A stretch of DNA of 64,000 bases from Biscogniauxia marginata (taxonomy: Eukaryota > Ascomycota > Sordariomycetes > Xylariales > Xylariaceae). The stretch lies in contig MU404078.1 of NCBI GenBank assembly GCA_022695795.1, forward strand, positions 1-64,000, given 5' to 3'. A program made the translations under genes and the position numbers. Shown piece by piece: positions 24,401-33,300 of the stretch; within the stretch, counting starts at the first letter, position 1; every line of letters starts with the position of its first letter. A model generated the notes under the pieces. The model had not been told where the DNA came from. It saw only the letters and a program-made list of their open reading frames with translations, and did not search any database.

Positions 24401-25577
24401 TGCGCGGTTCAGGGCTAATATGTTAGAAGTCCTGTCGAAACAGACACCTCATGCTGCGCAGATTATCGATTCGGCTATCAACCGCGCTCGTGGCTTACCT
24501 GTTTACAATTCTGTGCCAGGCTTTGAATCGGTGGAAATGACTCTAGTCAACCCAGTACAAAAGATGATCAGTGATCTACAAGCTCAGCAGCGGAAAGTGA
24601 CGTCTGCATCCCCAGCCCCGCCTACAACGGCCCCTACGAAATCAACCCCAACCCCTAGTCCAGCGCCGACAGTTGCAATGGAGGCTGAAATTCAGCGGAG
24701 AATCAAAAACTTTAGGGATAACATGCTTGTTGCTCTCAAGACAAAGACGAACAGGGCGGAGATCATCATTGACTCGGCTATCAACCGTGCTCAAGGCTTG
24801 CCACATGCTGGCAAGGTTCAAGGATGGGAAGAAGCTGATAATTTGATGGTCAAGTCCATCACCCAAATAATTACCGATGTCCGCAAGGCACATGGTCGAC
24901 AACCCCAGCAAGCCTCTTCGCCATCTACGGCGTCTAATCGGCCTGCCCATCCCTCGCAATCGACGCAATCTGCTCCTCGACAAGTGCCGTCAGCATCCCC
25001 GGCCCCAGCTCCTTCATCCACACCTACATCAGCAGTAGCTCAGCCAAGTAATGGAACAACTCCGGCTACACCTGTACCAAATTCCTCAGCGCAGGCTATT
25101 TCCGCATGTACCCCGAAGCCAGCGACGCCTTCAATATCCCGTCCTGGTATCTCGATCCAAAGGCCGACGTCCGTTGGGATTAGTCGTCCAGCTGTCAACT
25201 CAATACCTCGTCCACCGGTAGCTTGTCAAACAGCAGTGACGGCATCATCGGCAGCGCCGGTGATAACGTCTCCTGCACCACAGATTCACAGTGTCTCAAG
25301 TCCTGCACCGCCTAGCGCCGGGGTAGTTGACCAGATAACGGGCCAAAAGCGCCAAGTAGATGATGTGCACAAGAACAGCAATGATAACGGAGTCACAACA
25401 CACCCAGATCCCGTCGTTAAAGTGCCGACATCGGCCCATAGTGTATCCAGTCCCGCTCCGCCGAGTGCGGGAGTTGTGGACCAGATAGCCGGCCAGAAAC
25501 GACCATTAGATGATGGGCCTGGCAGTAGTTGTACTGAACAGCCTGAACTCAAGAAAGTTGCTGTATCTACAACATGA
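21480..25577 (+). CDS. FHA and forkhead domain transcription regulator with AT-hooks and a duplicated C-terminal module
   Basis: Single exon, 1365 aa, starting at ATG 21480; the open frame upstream lacks another ATG. A His/Asp-rich low-complexity segment spans about 41-92. The FHA domain spans about 258-480: it starts with the FARIEF and YAVIIGRD strands, has a long charged insertion, then continues with the core GISRQHLKIEF (about 416), the binding face LHKNG and LRSGDRLQI. A Glu/Gly-rich acidic run lies at 539-562. Two AT-hooks, RRGPGRPPK (about 598) and KRPVGRPRK (about 639), sit inside basic sequence. The forkhead domain lies at about 707-790, with LTLKQIYKRI and GWESSVRHNLIGNEAF. A Gln/Pro-rich region follows, then two copies of a roughly 65-residue module and two copies of an SSPAPPSAGVVDQI segment. 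It is probably a nuclear regulator of the Fkh1/Fkh2 type, which control cell-cycle genes in yeasts; orthology is inferred. Confidence 0.9.
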   Translation: MTSSNAAAPDPGHSPARGPPPPTTDSATVSANAPELRLESHHQPVPTTAADHHARDHDHGYDLSHNHDRSHNHDDEHAHAPDRHDPDEDHYMPSPPTVSPLSTPAVTHVTIGENADDDVPNMASELPPPAPGAAKASSNHVGMSAEESHPDLDQTPVPDQTRRWRDRIQAVATTDPDPNRMDYSPRNIIPNLQHAQGSIDPTAWTLGLAQATNAIFQTPGPVIVAPSEVSLQASFTQGSEAPTGSADPTSTSASQKLESFARIEFADSVFQMTTYAVIIGRDQRAMDQARRDEKREQNYRRKAEENARNGLPPPTPIHFDRGKFSKSYVSEEGGMLGPESDGEDNVRPAKKHRPSSANRSQNGDDDSQSDHVKSNRQYVSHTPGAAAVDLGTLQPSPNHIPFVGIHSPGPDIASKTRGISRQHLKIEFNEKKGVFEGIALHKNGFFCDDAHYGLNDPVTLRSGDRLQIKDVEFTFIINGVQTGKTGGEEYHDEEETSSKRMSIGGKEMSFDFEHSDHENFQDTSEELSEVENVPTPEFGSEEGEGEGEGEEEGEEEEEDNEAAVSADVKREQPVNTTEPTTSHGEVLSELATADIPKRRGPGRPPKDGIMSKRERRLLKKQMQETAKKTVPQDPQGEKIKRPVGRPRKNPLPEDGDRPEKRKYNKRKPKEEGEEGSDAERRSREKKDKKVRPKSPPLELRKEDFTEEQLQKPSKNYGVLIDEALTNGPAAGLTLKQIYKRIMAKYPWFYFFSETKGWESSVRHNLIGNEAFSKADETGLWSRVPGIELDAGKKRKASSPDRQMGPPHTHSHLPQAQYYQNGSYLPPNNVSFAHGLPSYTTDTKQPQVGYQSPANQVTRPLTAAPSQPIAQPVYPTQAPAPAQLPPGYGSTGLSRQPSATQKNTYSSPYARPPPPPPSNPPVKAENGTPSNLQALPATPGQQPTTQISPQQQQPASSIQNGAPRQQLSPEIEKAIARFRANMLEVLSKQTPHAAQIIDSAINRARGLPVYNSVPGFESVEMTLVNPVQKMISDLQAQQRKVTSASPAPPTTAPTKSTPTPSPAPTVAMEAEIQRRIKNFRDNMLVALKTKTNRAEIIIDSAINRAQGLPHAGKVQGWEEADNLMVKSITQIITDVRKAHGRQPQQASSPSTASNRPAHPSQSTQSAPRQVPSASPAPAPSSTPTSAVAQPSNGTTPATPVPNSSAQAISACTPKPATPSISRPGISIQRPTSVGISRPAVNSIPRPPVACQTAVTASSAAPVITSPAPQIHSVSSPAPPSAGVVDQITGQKRQVDDVHKNSNDNGVTTHPDPVVKVPTSAHSVSSPAPPSAGVVDQIAGQKRPLDDGPGSSCTEQPELKKVAVSTT
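24385..24895 (+). repeat. internal protein duplication: two copies of an FR-NML / IIDSAINRA-GLP module
   Basis: Within the forkhead gene, residues about 969-1036 and 1068-1138 are clearly homologous to each other. Both carry FRxNML, then an alternating helix, then IIDSAINRAxGLP, a VxGxE block and a final helix ending in IxD. The copies are separated by a Pro/Thr-rich linker. DNA identity is visibly lower than protein identity, so the duplication is old and under selection. I do not recognise the module as a named domain. Confidence 0.8.
25287..25520 (+). repeat. C-terminal tandem segment HSVSSPAPPSAGVVDQI...GQKR
   Basis: Two near-identical segments of about 25 residues start at residues 1270 and 1320 of the forkhead protein (DNA 25287 and 25437). 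They share SSPAPPSAGVVDQI, GQKR and a following DD. Synonymous differences between the copies show selection on the peptide or an older duplication. The basic GQKR elements could be part of a nuclear localisation or docking motif; that is inference. Confidence 0.8.
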
Positions 25578-26709
25578 CGCTGGCTAAATGGGATATAAGG
25601 AAAGCATGTGTTTAATAATACGGGGAAACTAAGTGTATAATTGGGCGGATTAGTTAGCGATTTGTTTTATTTTCTTTTAGCCTTGCGATGGTCCGCTAGG
25701 GATCAATGTGACAAGAGCCCGGCGTGAAAGGTTCTCTGGAGTTTTTAAAGTCAGTTTTAGGCGTTCTTCATTTCATACTCCTGACGTATGGAATTCATAC
25801 TTGGTGGTGTTTTGTTTCCCCCCTTCCTTTGAAGGCATACATGCAATGCATACTACACATTGAGGGGCTTGGTAGGTTCAAGGTTATGTTTAGGTCTTTT
25901 CAAGTCTGGTAAAATGTTGGGATGATTTACGAGATACCAAAAGAGAGAGGAGAGAGGGAAGAAAAGAAAAGAGAAGGTCTTGAAATTATCCTCGTCAGAG
26001 AATGATGGATTGACTCGACACTCGAAATCTTTACCTCAAGGAACCTTTTACTGCCCTCCCTCCCTGCCTGGACGTTCAAGGTAATATGGTATAGCATAGC
26101 ACAGGTAGCATAGTACAGCGCAGCCACGGCATTATATCAAATATTAGCGCTTCCAAATTTATTATTATTACTTGTACTGTCGTTTTTAAATATAGAGGGT
26201 AGTAGGAGTAGGATCGACAGGTGGCGGTGGTGACGCATTGTTGGCTCATAAGTAGAAAAACGCATCTGCTATCGATGGGTTGTTGTACACAATTCTTTCG
26301 CGACTTTGACGAGTCTCTTGCTTGACTCGATCATATTCTACCGATAGTGATGGCCGTACCTTGTCCCTCTGTAAAGGGGGCTTGCTGTTAGATGCTCTCG
26401 AGGTTCTTACTACCCATGACACAAGCAGGACACTGGCAAGTATTTGCTGGGATAACTGAGGGCAACTGGTAGTTCTTATAATAAATAGATGGATAAGGAC
26501 ATTACTGCCTGTACTAACCACGTAGAGAATTAATATTCGTGATCTATTCTGTCATTCTGTCTTCTCCAAGTGCTGTATATCTTGTTCTAGTTCATGGTAT
26601 GTAAGAGAAATGAAGACCGGCTTTCTAGAATCCCACGATTGTCTAATAACTCCAGACCAAATGACTGGACCTTGAGAATCTAAACATGATTAAAGTACGG
26701 GATCGTGAT
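25578..26709. other. convergent intergenic region
   Basis: This is 1.1 kb between the forkhead stop and the stop of the minus-strand 2H-phosphoesterase gene. It is A/T-rich, with purine tracts at 25939-25975. Two open frames (25724-25912 + and 26246-26521 -) have no recognisable domain. It probably consists of opposing 3' UTRs. Confidence 0.35.
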
Positions 26710-27924
26710 TTAGAACCCTTCGCCCATCAAGACCGTCCGGCCACCGCCGTACCACAGCGTCCCGACTCGGACGTCGATACCCTTCTCCTGGCCCACAACC
26801 CACTCACCGATCAGGCCGGACTCGGACCCGGATTTGGGCTCCCTCCCCCACACTTCCGCCTCCAACCACGCGTTGACCTCGTCGATGGCCTCGATCCACC
26901 TCCGCCGCTGCTCCGGCGTCGCGTGGTCGTCCTGCGCCAGATACCGACCCAGCGTCACGTGCGCGCTCGGCACCACGTACCGCGACCCGACCGCGACTCC
27001 GGCCTTCCGCACCTGGTCCCAGATGTCCCGCCGCAGGTGGTGGTACGTGTACCTGTCCCCTTCCCTCTCCTCTTCCCCGTCTGCGGCCGCGGGCAGGAAC
27101 GAGACGGCAAAGGCGGAGAGGTCGTACGAGATCATCGGCCTGATGAGGCGCGCGCGGTGCCGGTACGTGTAGTTCGCTAGGCCGGGGATTGCGGGCCGCA
27201 GGGTATCCGTTAGCGCGTCAATCTCGGCGGGCGTGCGGTTGAAGGCCAGCTCGAGGGTCGTGATGTGCATCTGGTGCAGGGGCATGAGCCATAGGTCTGG
27301 ACTTGCTAGTTAGCGGGGGCGCCGGCGACGTTGACTTGAATTTGACGGGATTGGCTTGGTATTCGACAGACCATGGAAGTTGTGCCCTTCCTCTGAGATA
27401 TATGGGATGATTACTGGGTTCGCAGATGTGGCAACTTCACTTACTCGGCGCAACTGCCGCGAGCTTCTTCTGGATCGCGTCGGCTAGCTTGAGGACGTGA
27501 ACCGGCGGACGACCCCAGCAGGTCATACAGTTCCTCTCGTCTCTGAAACCGGGCTCTATGTGCGGGTTCTCCAACCGAAGCAGGTACGGGTCAATGATTA
27601 GGCCCTGGAAGTCGGGAGCTAGGAACCTGTCCCTCTGCTGAGCATTTCGCCTGGTGCGGTGCACCGCATATAATGCTTGGATTTGTGCCTGCTCTTCTCG
27701 TTAGTCCTCGTTGCTCCTTAACATTTATGTCGAAACTAAACACAGGCTTCACTACCCTAGGTAGGCGTAAGAGATCGGGGACAGGAAGCAGGGGAGGACT
27801 CAACTGGGTCGTCATTGGCTGCCTCTATGAGAGCGTTATATGGGTTCTCTCCTGGCTTCAGCACCACGCCCGACAAGTCCTCCAATTTGTTCGCAGCATC
27901 TGTCGAATTAAGTATTGACCCCAT
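26710..27924 (-). CDS. 2H-phosphoesterase / 2'-5' RNA ligase-like protein
   Basis: Three exons on the minus strand, 27924-27805, 27688-27445 and 27296-26710, join in phase to 316 aa. The start ATG opens MGSILNSTDAAN. Exon 1 supplies ENPYNALIEAANDDP, exon 2 the segment RNAQQRDRFLAPDFQGL and exon 3 the catalytic half. Two H-x-T motifs are the signature of the 2H superfamily: HIT at 132-134 (within QMHITTLEL) and HVT at 234-236 (within AHVTLGRY). Members hydrolyse 2',3'-cyclic or 2'-5' phosphodiester bonds in RNA or nucleotides, and fungal homologues are annotated as RNA ligase / cyclic nucleotide phosphodiesterase. The first donor reads GTTGAG, a minor variant chosen because it keeps the family-like sequence DDPAQIQALYAVHRT. 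The substrate is unknown. No signal peptide is seen, so it is probably cytosolic or nuclear. Confidence 0.85.
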
Positions 27925-30397
27925 GATTGATGCTAACTTAGCCTAGCCTCCGGTGTACAACATTTATTCACTGCCACTCGAAGCTCCCAAACGCAGAAGG
28001 CAGACTGCGAGGAATGAATAAAGCAGCCCTGAGAAATATGGGCAAGATAGATTATACGCGCGATTTCAGCTGCGGCTGAGTAATGGAACGGAATGAAAGA
28101 GCTTGAGCAATACGAACGGGCCTCCATTAATAAGTGAACTAGGAGAACTAAGGTGACAGCCGCCGGGGAGCGCCTCCCAAGGCTATCTACCCAACGAAAT
28201 CGACTAGAGATGAGTTGAAAAGCAAAGTGAGCACTGAGTGGCTATCCGACACACCCGAGATGATCTTATCTACGTAAGTAGTCCAGCCTTCTCAAGTCCC
28301 TACGATGTCGATGTTCAGGTCTCAGTCTAGCAAAGTACAGCTCTCGAAATCCCATGAGGAGAGAGAGAGGGATCATTTTCAGAAATCTTGGGTATATCTG
28401 AACTCGAAGGGATCCATTGAAGGTTGGGTCCCCCCTTTTTAGATCTTTACCCCGCTCCCAATGAGGATATATAAGCGAGGCTGCTAAGGATACTAGCGCC
28501 TCGTTAGCCACATCAAGCCACGTGCTTGCCTGCCTACACGGGCTGCCTTTAGGTAAGTAATGTTGACTTCCTTCTCCTTCTCCTTCTCCTTCTTATCACC
28601 TCCATTGAACCAGGTACCTTTCTGTTCTACCCTCCCACTTTCTCCAAGCTAACATTGAAAGCCAACAGGTTCCTGAAGAAGAGGGGAGTAGAGCAAGCAT
28701 GAACTCCTTCTTTTTACCATTCTCTGGAGAGGATCATACCTGTCTTTATTTGAACCTGAGGCCGCAATCTGCCCCAGCCAAAGCAAAACAGAAGGGACAT
28801 GCTCTGTCTTTTGCGGTTAGGATATCAAACTCCCATCACAGCAACTGGAGTCACTCAAGCTCTGGTCCTGACCAGCATACTTGGGCCAGAATTGAAGATG
28901 CCTAGTGAGACCTTGAACGCGCTCGCTGTTCAAGCACTGACAGCCATCTGTTAGTAATATGGTGGGTTCTTTCGTCCACCTATGTGGTCTTTGTCAAGCG
29001 ACAGTTCAGGACATTGAGATGGTGCCATTACTTTAATGCAGTGGCTAAGTCATCCTATATCTCTCCTTCAATGGACTCTTTGATCTTATTGACTTGCCCC
29101 CCTTTTGAAGAAAGGGAATGCTGCATCAGGCAGCAGCAGCCATGTGGGCGTATCAATGAGTGACCATGCAAACCAGCAACGCACTTGTGCCTTCACTGAG
29201 TAGTCAGGCATGTGGTATATGAAGTTGGATATCGGGTGTCCTCTCATCTCAATACTGGGGCACCTGGATTTCTTCAACTTTCCACCCTTTATGGGTCCCA
29301 TCAAAAGCAACAGTGGATGGCCCAATATGGCCACCTGACAAGGTTTCATCTTATGCCACTGTGAGGCATACACTATGTATGAAGTCATGGCTTCTCGATA
29401 CTTGTGACTTTGGCTTGGCCTACATCCTCATAGCAGACCCAAGTTGGCTGGGACTGGTCAAAGGATGCCTAAGCCATGTGTTCATACTTGCACGAACTAG
29501 TCCGAATATGATGGCTGCGTGTCCATACTATGTTGCTAGCATCTTCGGCTTGTCGGCGACGCACTGGTATGCTTCTATGAGAAACATTTTGGTGATGCAA
29601 ATTCTATAGACGGTAGGCATCGAATCAATGACTGGGAGGGACTGGTGGTCAGAGATGACATCTCTTCAGAGAAGTCAGCATAGTCTGGGAAACAGAGCCA
29701 GCTATGTTCCACCCTGGAGCAAGCCTGGTTCCTGGTTCCTGGAAGCTTGGTCTCGCCGAGGCATCAGCTGGTAGCTTCCATCGTGGGCAAAGACTAGCCC
29801 CTTTAAGACGAGAACATCGTCGACTTGTTACCCCTCGCCTCTCGCCTTGGACCCAAGCACCTCAGAGATTATGCGATGGGCTATCTGCTTACGGGCCTTT
29901 GCTTGCTAGGAAACACCCAAGCCTTGTCGTCCGGGTCACTAGCTGTCACCTCTTACCATTCCCTTGAAATTGAGTACCTTGGGTTCTCTCTCCCAACCCA
30001 CCACACTATCTCACCTTCTATTTCTACCACTCCCCCAACTCCTCCAATTCCACCCATCTACATACACGCAAAAAATCTGCCTTCAGCATTTTCTTTTGCT
30101 GGAGAGAGTTGATTTGCACCCTCTACACATCACCCCAAGCTTATCTTTCCCTCTTGACCACCCTTTTTCCTTCTCTGCACCCTCATACCGTTCCTTTCCG
30201 CGCGCGGAGGGTACTGAAATCCTCTTGGATTCGTCCCGACCGTCATCGCGATCAAACATCTCCATTCCACCACGCATTTCCGCGTTCTTGTACTCCTCAA
30301 CCATACATCATTCCTCTTTCCTTCTCAACTGCTTTCCCCTGCAATCTATACAACGCTTTCGGACCCGAGATCATTTTCTTCAACCAAGCTATCTAGT
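27925..30397. other. intergenic upstream regions of the 2H gene and DNMT5
   Basis: This is 2.5 kb between divergent genes. A (CTTCTC)n tract lies at about 28568-28592. The segment 29960-30390 is pyrimidine-rich and probably forms the DNMT5 promoter and leader. Open frames at 28699-28905, 29086-29388 (-), 29313-29609 and 29704-29967 are short, overlapping and without recognisable domains. Part of the middle (about 28900-29650) could be an old insertion, but no terminal repeats were seen. Confidence 0.35.
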
Positions 30398-33300
30398 ATG
30401 GCTGGTAAACGTGGGACCAAGTCGTCTACGGATGCTGGCCCTCCAGGATCACGACCAAACAAAGCTAGAGCCTCTGCTACGGCCAAAGCTCGTGAAGATA
30501 CCAACCCTAGTGTTTCTACACAAAGATCAAACAAGAAGCGTAGGCTAAATGCAAATGATGATAACAAAGCAATTAAAAAACAGAAGGCCTCTCGCGGAGA
30601 TCAAGATGATGAAGATTCAGATGCCGAAGTCGATGAAATCATCGAAGACCCTTCCAACGGCCTCGATCGCACGTTGCCACCAATCTCTAGCGTGAACGAG
30701 GCCTTCATCGATCTCATCAAAAAGGCCCGAGGAGGTTTAACGCAGATTGCGGATAACAATGTGCTAGATCTTCGGGTAGGCACGATGTGCTCTGGTACGG
30801 AGGCGCCAATCTTTTCGCTGAAGATGGCCCAAGAGGCTTTTGGCCGGCTCAACCCCGGAAAGGAGTTTCTTCGGTTTTCTCACGTGTTCAGTGTCGAGAA
30901 TGAAGATTTCAAGCAAGCATACATTGCTCGAAATACCGAGGGAAGCATAGTCTTTCGCGATGTCCGCGACTTTGTCGACCCAGGAGCTACCCGAGCGTAA
31001 GTTTACATACACCCTTGTGTATCTAGTTGTGTCTCTAACCAATTGAACAGGCCTACCGCAATGGGTGGACTAGAGAGAATTCCTACAAAGATCGACCTTC
31101 TCGTTGCCGGATGCTCCTGCGTCGACTTTTCGACTCTGAACACGAAGAAGAAATCAGAATACAACGATCAACTTGCTAAGAAGGCCAAAGGGCTTTTTAA
31201 TCTGCAAGACCAGAGTTCTGATGAATTCAAAAATAGTGTCAAAGACTTATTTGAAGACATCGTTCGATGTATCGATGAGCTGGGAGAATCGGGTCAGACA
31301 TTTTTCTCTATGCTAAGCTATGTCCGTAACCATCGTCCAAAGGTTGTCATTCTGGAGAACGTCATGAACGCACCCTGGGAACAGAATTGCAATGTCTGGT
31401 TCTACCATATTGGGTACGCTGCAACATTCATCAAGGTTGACACGAAGGATTTCTGGATTCCGCAAACCAGAATGCGTGGCTATCTGATTGCTGTTGATCG
31501 CGATGTCTTCGAGGCAAGTTCCGATCAAATCGTCAACGCTTGGTCCGATGAAATGAAGAAGCTCAAAAGAAGAGCTTCTTCCCCGGTGACCGATTGGTTA
31601 CTCCCACCCACACATTCGCTAGCGATTCGAGCTTGTCAGGACGATGCAGAGAAGGCCCTCAATGGCAGGGATCGTGATAGCAAGTGGATACGGAGCAGGG
31701 TCCGCCATACCCGAGTTCGACGGGTTGAGAAACTTGGAAACGAGCGTCCATTGACGGAATGGGGCTCTGTCGTCAAACGAAAGCCATGGGATAAGATGAG
31801 CCCTCTCTTCATTGCTTCTCTTAACGATCGGTCCAAAGACTGTATCGAAATCTGGCAGCTTCGAGCCCTGTTGAGCGGACTCCCGATCGACTCGAAGCGC
31901 TATACGTATGATACTCGACACAAGATTCGAATCTTCGATCTCAGTCAGAATATCGATCGTGGAGTCACTGGCTCCCCTTTCGGTGTTAGTCCATGCGTTA
32001 CTCCAAGAGGCTCCTTTTACCTCACGAATCAGGGAAGAGCTCTTTCCGGGTATGAAGGCCTTGCATTACAAGGACTTCCGATTTTCCATCTGGACTTGTC
32101 AAGAGAAACGCAGGACCAGCTTCGCGACCTCGCTGGCAACGCGATGTCTACAACTGTGGTGGGAGCCGCGCTAGTCTCAGCCCTCATCTCCATTCATGCA
32201 AACGGCAGAAGTTATTCTTTCAAGAAAAACGAAGACGAAGCTAGTCCCGCTGGAAGCTCCCTCATTCTTCAACGATCTCCTCGCAATTTTCGACAGGATT
32301 TGATGCCGCATCCTGAATTCACCACTATGGCAGGACAGCCTTTCAGCATGCCATCACTAAAGGAGCTATGGAAAAGATGTAGGCGCTACTGCTTCTGCAA
32401 TGGTGCCGCTCGTTACAGTTCCGACTCTTTTTATCGTTGCTCTGTCTGTGGTACGATACGTTGTTTCTGGTGTGCCGGCAACCCGGCACATGAATACGAC
32501 TCGTACGAGAGAACAGCAGAGCCTGTTCTTCTTGAAGAGGTACCACATGTCATAATGTCACTTTTCCCAAGCACGATAAGCCATTTGATTGCGGACGGCT
32601 TCGTCGAAAGCTACGATTCAATAGAAAGAACTGCCTTATCAGTCCCTCAGTTGGCCGAGTCCTTACGTTCTGCAACCTTCTACTACAAGGAGGTATACAC
32701 TACCGAGGTTATCACCATTAGCTTCACCGCGAAGGATACGAATGCGGCCTTCAAACTCCAAGCCATTGTATCAGGAGATGGCCTCGTATGGAAGCTGTAC
32801 CTAGACCCCTGGTGCGAACTGGGCCAACAAGTTCTTCGAGCGCTGCGACTTTCTACCGCCGAATTATCGCATCCTGTTGCACGAGCTATCATTTCTCAAG
32901 ACTCACAGAGCCCTATACCGTTCATGGCATCATGGCAACTATGGAGCTTCAAGCCTATGCCGCTGCGACTCCGCATCACATCACCTGAGAACAAGGCATA
33001 TTTGGACATCACAATGGCGAACCCCGGAGACATTTCCAAGCTCCCAGGAGATGTTCAACAAGACCTTTGCTCCATTTCAGGAAAGTATATCCATAAACCG
33101 CACTGCGATGCATCTGAGAACAGTCTTCATGTCGGAGAACTGAACCAACTATTTCTATTCAAAGACCCTACCAAAACTTTGAACCCCGACCATGATTGCT
33201 ACGTTATCTCTAAGGAATGCAGATTGCTTGAGCATTATGAGAATCGCGAGGCCCTAGTCAAGTTTCCAAACCATTTCAATCCCAAAAAGCTTGTCAACGA

